Shown here piece after piece: positions 1-7,872 of a stretch of DNA of 64,000 nt (position 1 is its first letter; each line of letters begins with the position of its first letter). The translations under genes were made by a program, and so were the position numbers. Where the stretch lies: positions 868,001-932,000 of the forward strand of contig NZ_JAOCQF010000001.1 of NCBI RefSeq assembly GCF_025380365.1, read 5' to 3'. Source of the DNA: Albidovulum sediminis (lineage in GTDB: Bacteria; Pseudomonadota; Alphaproteobacteria; Rhodobacterales; Rhodobacteraceae). The notes under the pieces were generated by a model. That model ran no database searches, was not told the origin of the DNA, and saw only the letters and a program-made list of their open reading frames with translations.

Positions 1-764
1 CCGGCAACGCCCTGGCCGCTGCGATAGCCATGTTCCAGCAGTTCGGAGTAGCGCCGGGCAAGCCTGTGGTAGGCGTCCGACCGCCCGGCCTCCGCCGCGC
101 CGGCGTGGCGTTCGAGCCAGACCGAGAGAAGCCCGAGATAATGGCGCGCGGCGCGGTCGTGGCCGGGGCGGGCGGCGTCGATCTCGCGCTGGATGTGGTC
201 GAGGATGCCGGAAAGTTCCGCCTGCGGGATGGCATCGCGGATGCGCAGGTGCAGCGGTTCGCGCGGCAGGCCCAGATCCTCTCCCCGACCGAAGAAAAGC
301 GCGGTGCCGTAGCTTTGGGGGCCCGCCTCGAACCCGTGCATGGCACCGGCGGGAATGAAGATGGCGTTGTGCGCGCCGTAGCCCCGGGTGATGCCGCCGA
401 CGGTGATCCGGCCCTGGCCGCGGGTAAACCAGTAAAGCACCGGATCGGCGTAGGACCGCATCGCCTCCACCCGCCAGCGCCCGCCCTGTGCCAGCCGCTG
501 GATCGGCACCAGGCGCAGCCCGCCCTCGCCCGAGGGCAGCGCGGTGACGGCACGCCGGGGGGCGGCCTTCGCCGCCTGCACCCCGGCCTTCGGGGCAGGC
601 TTCGCGACCACCTTCGGGGCCGCCTTTGCGGCTGTCGGCGCGGCTTTTTCCCGCGTCGCGGGCTTTGCCGGCGCGACAGGCAGGGGAGCGGCCGCCGGCT
701 CTGCCTTGGGCATGCGGTCGGCGTAAAGCGACAGGGGCTTGGCAGAAAAGATCTTGGCAGTCAT
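1..764 (-). CDS. AraC-family transcriptional regulator, partial (C-terminus off the window)
   Basis: About 254 codons are visible, reading leftward from the ATG at 764 and open to the window edge. Residues ~20-75 form a low-complexity Ala/Lys/Pro-rich tail (repeated AAPK, AAKAAP units) resembling histone H1-like tails. Residues ~76-165 look like an AraC-type cupin sensor (RVEAMRSYADPVLYWFTRG, then IFIPAGAMHGF). A helical linker follows and ends in HGYRSGQGVAG, which in this family immediately precedes the helix-turn-helix, so the DNA-binding domain lies just outside the window. The inducer cannot be told. The basic tail is unusual and may add non-specific DNA binding. It lies 107 bp downstream of miaA on the same strand. 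Confidence 0.75.
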   Translation of the reverse strand, partial: MTAKIFSAKPLSLYADRMPKAEPAAAPLPVAPAKPATREKAAPTAAKAAPKVVAKPAPKAGVQAAKAAPRRAVTALPSGEGGLRLVPIQRLAQGGRWRVEAMRSYADPVLYWFTRGQGRITVGGITRGYGAHNAIFIPAGAMHGFEAGPQSYGTALFFGRGEDLGLPREPLHLRIRDAIPQAELSGILDHIQREIDAARPGHDRAARHYLGLLSVWLERHAGAAEAGRSDAYHRLARRYSELLEHGYRSGQGVA

Positions 765-871
765 TCAGCGCATACTCGGTTCCGGGTCGGGCTGAGTCTA
801 CCGGCTGGCGAATCACTCGCCAAAGGGAATTGTGCAGGAAATTCAACTCTGCGCGGGAAGTGGCCGATCTG

Positions 872-1747
872 TCACTCCGGCGCCACCGGCAACCAGTCCC
901 GCATCCGCGCCCTGAGCCAGGTGCGCTGGCGCTTGGCGTACTGCCGGCTGGCCGCCTGCGCCGCCGCGACCGCCTCGGGCAGGGCCATCCGCCCCTGAAG
1001 GTGGGCGACCAGTTCCGGCGCGCCAATCGCCTTGGCCCAGGGCTGCGCCGGGTCCCAGTCGGGCAGGACGGCGCGCACCTCGTCGAGCGCGCCCGCCGCG
1101 ATCATCCCCTCAAGCCGCCGGTCGATGCGGGCGGCCAGCCAGTCGCGATCGCACTCAAGCCTCAGCGCGGTTGCCGCGGCGCGCGGGATCAGGCCCGGCC
1201 CGGTCGCCTCCTGCCAGCGCGCAAGACCCTGACCGGTGGCGCGCAGCACTTCCCAGGCGCGCTGGACCCGGGCGGGGTTCTTCAGGTCGATGCGCCCCGC
1301 CGTTTCCGGGTCGAGGGCCGCGATCATCGCCTCAAGCCCGCCCCCGGCCAGCAGCGCGTCCGCCTCGGCCCGGATGTCGGCAGGCACGGGGGGAACTTCG
1401 GCCAACCCCTCTGTCAGGGCGGAGAGATAAAGGCCGGTGCCGCCCACCACGATCAACCGCTGCCCCGCTTCGAGAATCGCCGCGACCTCGCGCAGCCAGT
1501 GGCCGACGGAGGTTTCCGCGCCGCGGGGCAGGTGGCCGTAAAGCCGGTGTTCCGCCCGCGCCTCGTCCTCGGGCGTCGGCCGCGCGCTCAGAATCCGCCA
1601 GCAGTCCCAGACCTGTAGCGCGTCGGCGTTGACGATCACGCCGCCCTGCGCCTCGGCAATGGCGAGCGCCAGCGACGATTTGCCCGAGGCCGTGGGACCA
1701 GCAATCAGCACATGCCGGTCCGATGGAATTTTCCTGATTATTTCCAA
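872..1747 (-). CDS. miaA: tRNA dimethylallyltransferase MiaA
   Basis: Transfers a dimethylallyl group from DMAPP to N6 of A37 in tRNAs that read UNN codons. The P-loop GPTASGKS is at residues 17-24 with the proposed start. The conserved [11 protein letters not shown] block and the C-terminal [13 protein letters not shown] motif are present. Length is 291 aa, normal for the family. No ATG lies near the P-loop. The reading frame stays open far upstream, so I chose the TTG at 1747 ([17 protein letters not shown]); the GTG giving [12 protein letters not shown] is an alternative. The gene is divergent from pyrH, with a 140-bp shared upstream region. Confidence 0.93.
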   Translation of the reverse strand: MEIIRKIPSDRHVLIAGPTASGKSSLALAIAEAQGGVIVNADALQVWDCWRILSARPTPEDEARAEHRLYGHLPRGAETSVGHWLREVAAILEAGQRLIVVGGTGLYLSALTEGLAEVPPVPADIRAEADALLAGGGLEAMIAALDPETAGRIDLKNPARVQRAWEVLRATGQGLARWQEATGPGLIPRAAATALRLECDRDWLAARIDRRLEGMIAAGALDEVRAVLPDWDPAQPWAKAIGAPELVAHLQGRMALPEAVAAAQAASRQYAKRQRTWLRARMRDWLPVAPE

Positions 1748-1887
1748 TTTAGTGCGTCTTGTTCCTGAAGTGCTCTTGTTCTCTCCGCGCGCCCTTGCCG
1801 CACTATCCCGTGCCGGGCCCGGTTGAAGCCCGCTGCGATTTCCGCCATCTTGCGCCGCCAGAAGCAGGGCGGCAAGCGGAGCGGACG

Positions 1888-2619
1888 ATGGACGGGGCAA
1901 CGGAACCCAAGGTGACCTACAAGCGCGTGCTTCTGAAGATCTCGGGCGAGGCGCTGATGGGCGACCAGGGGTTCGGGCTGCATCCGCCGACCGTCGCCCG
2001 CATCGCGCAGGAAGTGAAGTCGGTTCACGACCTCGGCGTCGAGATCTGCATGGTGATCGGCGGCGGCAACATCTTCCGCGGGCTTTCGGGCGCGGCACAG
2101 GGGATGGAGCGGACGACCGCCGACTACATGGGGATGCTGGCCACAGTCATGAACGCGCTGGCCATGCAGGCGGCACTCGAAGGCCTTGGCGTCTTCACCC
2201 GCGTCATCTCGGCAATCCCGATGGACCAGGTGTGCGAGCCCTACATCCGCCGCCGCGCGGTGCGCCATCTGGAAAAGAAGCGGGTCTGCATCTTCGCCGC
2301 GGGCACCGGCAACCCCTATTTCACCACCGACACCGCGGCGACGCTGCGCGCCAACGAGATGGGCTGCGAGGCGATCTTCAAGGGCACCAAGGTGGACGGC
2401 GTCTACGACAAGGACCCGAAGAAATTCCCCGACGCCAAGCGCTATGACACGGTGAGCTTCGACGAGGTGCTGCAGAAGCACCTCGGCGTCATGGACGCCT
2501 CGGCCATCGCGCTGGCGCGCGACAACAACCTGCCGATCATCGTCTTCTCGCTCGACGAACCGGGCGGGTTCCGCGGCATCCTGGCCGGTCAGGGCACCTA
2601 CACCAAGGTTCAGGGCTGA
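1888..2619 (+). CDS. pyrH: UMP kinase PyrH
   Basis: Phosphorylates UMP to UDP for pyrimidine nucleotide synthesis, acting as a cytosolic hexamer of the amino-acid-kinase fold. Visible motifs are [14 protein letters not shown] near the N-terminus, the glycine-rich [10 protein letters not shown], the [12 protein letters not shown] stretch, and [18 protein letters not shown] near the C-terminus. The 243 aa match the family. I started at the ATG at 1888 ([13 protein letters not shown]), because the upstream extension in frame has no family character. It begins the block pyrH-frr-uppS-cdsA-dxr-rseP, a common order in proteobacteria that couples translation factors with isoprenoid and envelope genes. 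Confidence 0.96.
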   Translation: MDGATEPKVTYKRVLLKISGEALMGDQGFGLHPPTVARIAQEVKSVHDLGVEICMVIGGGNIFRGLSGAAQGMERTTADYMGMLATVMNALAMQAALEGLGVFTRVISAIPMDQVCEPYIRRRAVRHLEKKRVCIFAAGTGNPYFTTDTAATLRANEMGCEAIFKGTKVDGVYDKDPKKFPDAKRYDTVSFDEVLQKHLGVMDASAIALARDNNLPIIVFSLDEPGGFRGILAGQGTYTKVQG

Positions 2620-2764
2620 GCCCGCGCCGGGGCCCGTCAAGGGTGGCGTAACCTTTCGCCGGCAGGCTCACCGGGCGGGGGATGCGCGCCCGAGATTGCT
2701 ATACAACCTGCCCGGGATGGCTTATGAGCCATGCCAAGACGACGAAAGACCGGGAGAAGGCAGA

Positions 2765-3322
2765 ATGTCTGACGATTTCGAACTGGACACCGACGATCTG
2801 GAACGCCGGATGGACGGGGCGCTGGCGTCACTCCGGCACGAATTCGCCTCGCTCAGGACCGGCCGCGCCTCGGCCTCGATCGTGGAGCCGATCATGGTCG
2901 ACGCCTACGGCGCGATGACGCCGATCAACCAGATCGGCACGATCAACGTGCCCGAACCGCGCATGGTCACCGTCAACATCTGGGACAAGGCGCTGGTCAG
3001 CCGGGCCGAAAAGGCGATCCGCGAATCCGGGCTCGGCATCAACCCGCAGCTCAACGGCACCATCATCATGCTGCCGATCCCCGAACTGAACGAGGAGCGG
3101 CGCCGCGAACTGACCAAGGTCGCAGCGCAATATGCCGAACATGCCCGCGTCGCCATCCGCAACGTGCGCCGCGACGGCATGGACCAATTGAAGAAGGCCA
3201 AGAACGTCAGCGAGGACGACCAGAAATTCTGGCACGACGAGATTCAGGAAATGACCGACAAGCACATTGCGCTCGTCGACAAGGCGCTTGAGGCCAAGCA
3301 GGCCGAGATCATGCAGGTCTGA
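2765..3322 (+). CDS. frr: Ribosome recycling factor
   Basis: Splits post-termination ribosomes together with EF-G. The 185-aa protein contains the family landmarks [28 protein letters not shown] and the C-terminal [22 protein letters not shown]. The start at 2765 ([12 protein letters not shown]) follows a purine-rich GGGAGAAGG ribosome-binding site; the upstream in-frame extension is not needed. The 145-bp gap after pyrH may hold its own promoter, with a TATACA element at 2700-2705 but no convincing -35. Confidence 0.96.
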   Translation: MSDDFELDTDDLERRMDGALASLRHEFASLRTGRASASIVEPIMVDAYGAMTPINQIGTINVPEPRMVTVNIWDKALVSRAEKAIRESGLGINPQLNGTIIMLPIPELNEERRRELTKVAAQYAEHARVAIRNVRRDGMDQLKKAKNVSEDDQKFWHDEIQEMTDKHIALVDKALEAKQAEIMQV

Positions 3323-3355
3323 AGTCCCCCGGGGACGCGCGGAAAGGGCGGGCCG

Positions 3356-4084
3356 ATGGCCGCAAGGGACATGACCGGGGCAGGGGCGCTGCACGTCGCC
3401 ATCATCATGGACGGCAACGGCCGCTGGGCGACCGACCGCGGCTGGCCCCGGTTGGTCGGCCACCGCCGCGGGGCCGAGCGCGTGCGCGCCATCGTCGAGG
3501 CGGCCCCCGGCCTCGGCATCCGGCACCTGACGCTCTACGCCTTCTCGACCGAGAACTGGAAACGCTCGACCGAAGAGGTGATCGGGCTGATGACCATCTT
3601 CGCCCGCTATATCGAGAGCGAGGCGCAGAAGCTCTCGGATGCCGGCGTGCGGCTCCGGTTCATCGGCAGCCGCGACCGTCTGGACCGCAAGCTGCAAAAG
3701 CTCATGGCCGGGATCGAGGCGCGGACGGCGGGGAGCACGCGGCTCGACCTCAACGTCGCCATCAACTACGGCGGAAGGGACGAGATCGCGCGCGCGGCGC
3801 GGCGGCTGGCCGAGGACGTGGCGGCCGGGCGGATCGCGCCCGACGCGATCGATGAGGCGGCGCTTGCCGACCGCCTTGACACCGCCGGAACGCCGGACCC
3901 CGACCTGGTGATCCGCACGTCGGGCGAGACGCGCATCTCCAACTTCCTGCTCTGGCAGTCGGCCTATGCCGAATACGAGTTCACGCCGACGCTCTGGCCC
4001 GATTTCACCCCTGCCGAGCTTGAGGCGATCCTGACGCGGTTCCGCATGCGCGACCGCCGCTTCGGGGGCGCGGTCCCGGCATGA
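3356..4084 (+). CDS. uppS: Undecaprenyl diphosphate synthase (isoprenyl transferase)
   Basis: Cis-prenyltransferase that condenses IPP onto farnesyl-PP to make the C55 lipid carrier for peptidoglycan and O-antigen precursors. The substrate motif HVAIIMDGNGRWA with its Mg-binding Asp, the LTLYAFSTENWKRS block, and the C-terminal DLVIRTSGETRISNFLLWQ are intact. Length of 242 aa is typical. It overlaps cdsA by four bases (ATGA), indicating translational coupling. Confidence 0.95.
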   Translation: MAARDMTGAGALHVAIIMDGNGRWATDRGWPRLVGHRRGAERVRAIVEAAPGLGIRHLTLYAFSTENWKRSTEEVIGLMTIFARYIESEAQKLSDAGVRLRFIGSRDRLDRKLQKLMAGIEARTAGSTRLDLNVAINYGGRDEIARAARRLAEDVAAGRIAPDAIDEAALADRLDTAGTPDPDLVIRTSGETRISNFLLWQSAYAEYEFTPTLWPDFTPAELEAILTRFRMRDRRFGGAVPA

Positions 4085-4872
4085 GCGCGGCCGCCAAATG
4101 GGATGACCTGGTCCCCCGCGTCCTTGCGGGCGCCGGGATGGCAATCGTGGGCGTCGGCGCCGTCGTCGCGGGGGGCGTCTGGATCGCCGCGCTCGCCGTC
4201 TTGCTCTCGGGCCTGATGATCTGGGAACTGGCGGCGATGACCGCACCCGACCGGCCCGGCGAGGCGCGGGCGCTCGGGGCGCTGGCTGCGCTTTGCCTGG
4301 CCACGATCCTCTGGCGCCACGCGCCCTTCGCGCTGGCGCTCGCGTTCGTGCCGCCCGCGCTCGGCGCGCTCAGGCCGCGCCGCGAGCGTCTGGTCTTCCT
4401 CGTCTACGGGGTGGCGGTGATGCTGACCGGCTACGGCTTCGTCGCACTTCGCGGCGGGCTTGGCCTTGGCTTCCTGCTGTGGCTGGTGGCGGTCGTCGTC
4501 GCCTCCGACATCCTCGGCTATTTCGCCGGCCGCATCCTCGGCGGGCCGAAGTTCTGGCCGAAGGTCAGCCCGAAGAAGACGTGGTCGGGCACCGTCGCGG
4601 GCTGGGTCGGCGCAGGCCTTGTCGGCGTGGCCATCACGCTTTGGGCCGGGGGGCCGGCCTGGCTTTTCCTGCTCTCCGCCCTGACAGCGCTGGCCGGGCA
4701 GATGGGCGACATCGCCGAAAGCGCGATCAAGCGGCGCCTGGGGGTCAAGGACAGCTCGCACCTGATCCCCGGCCATGGCGGCGTGCTCGACCGCTTCGAC
4801 GCGGTGATCGGCGCGGTCCTGTTCCTGATCCTCTGGGGCTTCGTCCTGCCCCTGCCGCAGATCGGGGGATAA
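4081..4872 (+). CDS. cdsA: Phosphatidate cytidylyltransferase CdsA
   Basis: Makes CDP-diacylglycerol from phosphatidate and CTP, the branch point of phospholipid synthesis, in the inner membrane. The protein (263 aa) is hydrophobic with about seven likely membrane segments. It carries the CDP-DG synthase signature SAIKRRLGVKDSSHLIPGHG followed by GVLDRFD near the C-terminus. The start overlaps the uppS stop, and the dxr start follows the stop by five bases. Confidence 0.95.
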   Translation: MSAAAKWDDLVPRVLAGAGMAIVGVGAVVAGGVWIAALAVLLSGLMIWELAAMTAPDRPGEARALGALAALCLATILWRHAPFALALAFVPPALGALRPRRERLVFLVYGVAVMLTGYGFVALRGGLGLGFLLWLVAVVVASDILGYFAGRILGGPKFWPKVSPKKTWSGTVAGWVGAGLVGVAITLWAGGPAWLFLLSALTALAGQMGDIAESAIKRRLGVKDSSHLIPGHGGVLDRFDAVIGAVLFLILWGFVLPLPQIGG

Positions 4873-4877
4873 GCCCC

Positions 4878-6059
4878 TTGCGCTCCGTCTCGGTCTTCGG
4901 CGCCACCGGCTCGATCGGCGAAAGCACCTTCGACCTGCTGACGGGGCAGGGCGGGCGCGACACCTACCGCACAGTCGCGCTGACCGGCGGGCGCAACGTC
5001 GCGCGGCTGGCCGAGATGGCCCGCGCGCTCGGCGCCGAGGTCGCGGTCACCGCGCATGACGACTGCCTGTCCGACCTGCGCGACGCCCTTGCCGGCAGCG
5101 GGGTCGAGGTCGCGGCAGGCGCGGCGGCCATCGCCGAGGCGGCGGCGCGCCCGGCCGACTGGACGATGTCGGCCATCGTCGGCGCCGCGGGCCTTGTGCC
5201 GGGGTTCCGCGCGCTGTCGCACGGTGGCACGCTGGCGCTGGCCAACAAGGAAAGCCTTGTGACCGCCGGCCCGCTCCTGATGGCCGAGGCGCGCCGCCAC
5301 GACGCCCGCATCCTGCCGGTCGACAGTGAACATTCGGCCGTCTTCCAGGCGCTGGTGGGCGAGGATCTGGCAACGGTCGAGCATATCACCATCACCGCCT
5401 CGGGCGGGGCGTTCCGCGACTGGCCGCTCGACCGGCTGGCCCGCGCCACGGTGGCCGAGGCCTCGACCCACCCGAACTGGGCGATGGGCCAGCGCATCAC
5501 CATCGACAGCGCCTCGATGTTCAACAAGGCGCTCGAGATGATCGAGACGCGGGAATTCTTCGGCATCTCGCCGGACCAGATCGAGGTGCTGCTGCACCCG
5601 GAATCGCTTGTCCACGCGCTCGTGGGCTTCCGCGACGGCGGCGTGATCGCGCATCTGGGCACGCCCGACATGCGCCACGCGATCGGCTATGCGCTGAACT
5701 GGCCGGACCGGGCGCACCTGCCGGTCGGGCGGCTCGACCTTGCGCGGGCGGGCAGCCTGAGCTTCCGTGCGCCCGACCCGGTCCGCTATCCGGCGTTGCG
5801 GCTTGCGCGCGAAGTGATGGCCGCGGGCGGTCTTTGTGGCGCCGCGTTCAACGCTGCGAAGGAAGCCGCACTTGACGCTTTCATCGCCGGGCGCATCGGG
5901 TTTACCGTGATGGCCGAAGTGGTCGAGGCGGCGCTGGAGCGGCTTTCCGGCGCGGGTGCCCTTGGAATGGCGCCCGGCGATCTCGATATGGTTCTGGCAG
6001 CCGATGCAGAGGCGCGGCGCGTGGCGGGGGAGATCATCACCCTGCGGCAGGGGGGTTGA
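4878..6059 (+). CDS. dxr: 1-deoxy-D-xylulose 5-phosphate reductoisomerase
   Basis: Second step of the MEP isoprenoid pathway: DXP to MEP with NADPH and a divalent metal. The NADPH-binding SVFGATGSIGES motif is at the very N-terminus, followed by ALANKESLV, LPVDSEHSAVFQ (metal-binding Asp and Glu) and GQRITIDSASMFNKALEMIE. The start is the TTG at 4878 (LRSVSVFGATGS), because the frame upstream is open but belongs to cdsA sequence. This gives 393 aa, the usual length. It sits five bases after cdsA and nine before rseP, so it is cotranscribed. Confidence 0.95.
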   Translation: MRSVSVFGATGSIGESTFDLLTGQGGRDTYRTVALTGGRNVARLAEMARALGAEVAVTAHDDCLSDLRDALAGSGVEVAAGAAAIAEAAARPADWTMSAIVGAAGLVPGFRALSHGGTLALANKESLVTAGPLLMAEARRHDARILPVDSEHSAVFQALVGEDLATVEHITITASGGAFRDWPLDRLARATVAEASTHPNWAMGQRITIDSASMFNKALEMIETREFFGISPDQIEVLLHPESLVHALVGFRDGGVIAHLGTPDMRHAIGYALNWPDRAHLPVGRLDLARAGSLSFRAPDPVRYPALRLAREVMAAGGLCGAAFNAAKEAALDAFIAGRIGFTVMAEVVEAALERLSGAGALGMAPGDLDMVLAADAEARRVAGEIITLRQGG

Positions 6060-6068
6060 GAGTACGGC

Positions 6069-7403
6069 ATGGTCACCTTGATGGAAACCCTGAGCGGCCC
6101 GGTCTTCTACTTCGCGGCCTTCATCGCCGCGCTGTCGATCATCGTGACGGTGCACGAGTTCGGCCACTACATCGTCGGCCGCTGGTCGGGCATCCACGCC
6201 GAGGTGTTCTCTCTCGGCTTCGGCCCCGTGATTGCCTCTCGCGTGGACCGGCGCGGCACCCGCTGGCAGGTCGCGGCCTTTCCGCTGGGCGGCTACGTCA
6301 AGTTCCTTGGCGATGCGAACGCGGCCTCGGCCGGGGCAGACGACGCCACGATGGCGCGGCTTTCCGACCGCGAGCGGCGGCACACGATGCACGGCGCGCC
6401 GCTCTGGGCGCGCGCGGCCACGGTCTTTGCGGGGCCGTTCTTCAACTTCATCCTCGCCTCCGTCATCTTCTCGGGCTTCGTGCTGGTGCAGGGCATCGCC
6501 GACGGCAGCCCCGTCGTCGCCAGCCTGAAGCCGCTGCCGGTCGAGGGGGTGACGCTGGCACCCGGCGACCGCATCGTTTCGGTCGAGGGGGTGCCGGTCG
6601 AAACCTATGAGGACTTCGTGGATGCCGCCGAGGCGCTGCCGGCCACGCCGGTCGTGCGCTACGGCGTGATCCGGGACGGCGCCACGATCGAGGTGACCGG
6701 ACCGCAGGCCTTTCCGCCGCTGATCTCCGGCATCGCCCCGAAAAGTGCGGCGATGGACGCGGGCCTGCAGGGCGGCGACGTGATCCTGAGCGTGGACGGA
6801 ACCGGGATCCAGCGGTTCGAGGAGATCCGGGCGCGCGCCATCGGCAGCCAGGGCGCGCCGCTGGCGCTCACGGTCTGGCGCGCGGGCGAGATCTTCGAGA
6901 CGACGCTGACGCCGCGCGAACGCCCGGTCCAGACCGAGGCGGGCGATTTCGAGATGAACTGGCAGATCGGCATCTACGGCGACGTCGCCTTCGAGCCCGA
7001 GGCGCGGAGCGCGACGCCGTGGGAGGTGGTGTCGCTCGGCGTGCGCGCGACCTACGATTCGATCCTCGGCACGATCGGAAGCCTGGCCGCGATCCTTGGC
7101 GGGGCGATCTCCAGCTGCTCGATCTCCGGCGCGATCGGCATCGCGCAGGCGGCCGGCGCGGCGGCAAGCCAGGGCTGGGCCTATTTCATCGGCCTCGTCG
7201 CCTCGCTTTCGGTGGCGATCGGATTTCTGAACCTGCTGCCGATTCCGGTGCTAGACGGCGGGCACCTGATCTTTCACGCCTATGAATGGGCGCGTGGCAA
7301 GGCGCCGTCGGACCGGGTCATGAACATGGCGATGACGGCGGGGCTTGTCGTCGTGCTGTCGCTGATGCTCTTCGGCCTGTCCAACGACATCTTCTGCCCC
7401 TGA
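6069..7403 (+). CDS. rseP: RIP zinc metalloprotease RseP (site-2 protease)
   Basis: Intramembrane protease that cleaves anti-sigma factors or other single-span membrane proteins. The active-site HEFGH is in the first membrane segment (residues ~30-34). Two PDZ-like modules are visible between residues ~160 and 280 (APGDRIVSVEGVPVETYEDF and GLQGGDVILSVDGTGI). The second metal site NLLPIPVLDGGHL is near the C-terminus. The 444 aa fit the family. It is the last gene of the pyrH-to-rseP block before a small membrane ORF and a terminator. Confidence 0.95.
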   Translation: MVTLMETLSGPVFYFAAFIAALSIIVTVHEFGHYIVGRWSGIHAEVFSLGFGPVIASRVDRRGTRWQVAAFPLGGYVKFLGDANAASAGADDATMARLSDRERRHTMHGAPLWARAATVFAGPFFNFILASVIFSGFVLVQGIADGSPVVASLKPLPVEGVTLAPGDRIVSVEGVPVETYEDFVDAAEALPATPVVRYGVIRDGATIEVTGPQAFPPLISGIAPKSAAMDAGLQGGDVILSVDGTGIQRFEEIRARAIGSQGAPLALTVWRAGEIFETTLTPRERPVQTEAGDFEMNWQIGIYGDVAFEPEARSATPWEVVSLGVRATYDSILGTIGSLAAILGGAISSCSISGAIGIAQAAGAAASQGWAYFIGLVASLSVAIGFLNLLPIPVLDGGHLIFHAYEWARGKAPSDRVMNMAMTAGLVVVLSLMLFGLSNDIFCP

Positions 7404-7511
7404 CCGGCATGACCGCGCTGACCTTGCGGAAACGGCGCCTGGACGCCGTATTGTTGCCGTATTTTCCGGGTTGAATCACGGGGTGATCCGAAAAGCCAAG
7501 GGCAGGCTCTG

Positions 7512-7676
7512 ATGCAGATGATTCACAACGGTTTCCGCAGTCTCTCGCTCCTCTACGATCTGGGGTTCGATCGGGTGATCGTGCCTCTCGTGATCGTCGC
7601 GGGGCTGGCGCTCGCCTCGATCCTCGCGACCGAGGCGTCGGTGCTGCGGCTTCCGGCAGACTATTTCATGAACTGA
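7512..7676 (+). CDS. Small single-span membrane protein (54 aa), unknown function
   Basis: ATG at 7512 to TGA at 7674-7676 gives a protein beginning MQMIHNGFRSLSLLYDLGF, with one hydrophobic span at residues ~24-42 (VPLVIVAGLALASILA), ending in ADYFMN. AGGGCAGG upstream can serve as a ribosome-binding site. It lies between rseP and bamA and ends just before a good terminator, so it is probably the last gene of the upstream transcript. The IHNGF start and the single span look conserved-protein-like, but no function can be assigned. Confidence 0.6.
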   Translation: MQMIHNGFRSLSLLYDLGFDRVIVPLVIVAGLALASILATEASVLRLPADYFMN

Positions 7677-7712
7677 CCGCGCCGGTTCTCCGGTGCCTGG
7701 CAGGTGACGCAC

Positions 7713-7747
7713 GGCGCGGCCCCGCAAGGAGCCGCGCCGCGCCTTTT
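7713..7747 (+). terminator. Rho-independent terminator after the rseP block
   Basis: Perfect 8-bp stem GGCGCGGC (7713-7720) and GCCGCGCC (7731-7738) with a 10-nt loop, then GCGCC and TTTT (7744-7747). It separates the pyrH-to-rseP transcript from bamA. The 3' side GCCGCGCCTTTTG recurs at 7792-7804. Confidence 0.65.
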
Positions 7748-7801
7748 GGCCACAGACGCACACCCCGCCACCGCAGGCGGCAGCAAGCCGTGCCGCGCCT
7801 T

Positions 7802-7830
7802 TTGACAAGGTGCGCCAAAGGGGTTAGTGA
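7802..7830 (+). promoter_or_regulatory. Candidate bamA promoter
   Basis: A consensus -35 TTGACA at 7802-7807 is followed after 17 bp by a weak -10 (TAGTGA, 7825-7830), 43 bp before the bamA start and downstream of the terminator. The -35 match is perfect and the -10 match poor. Confidence 0.4.
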
Positions 7831-7872
7831 CTCCTCAAGGCTTCAGACCAGTGATCGACAGGGGGACGGCGG

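Noticed and set aside
30-998. Plus-strand open frames covering the first kilobase
   Set aside because: The minus strand encodes a recognisable AraC-type sensor domain and the MiaA C-terminus here; the + frames have low-complexity Arg/Gly content and no motif.
7736-7804. 13-nt direct repeat GCCGCGCCTTTTG (7736-7748 and 7792-7804) as a mobile or recombination site
   Set aside because: The first copy is simply the 3' arm and T run of a terminator. The second overlaps the bamA -35. There are only two copies and no flanking signature.
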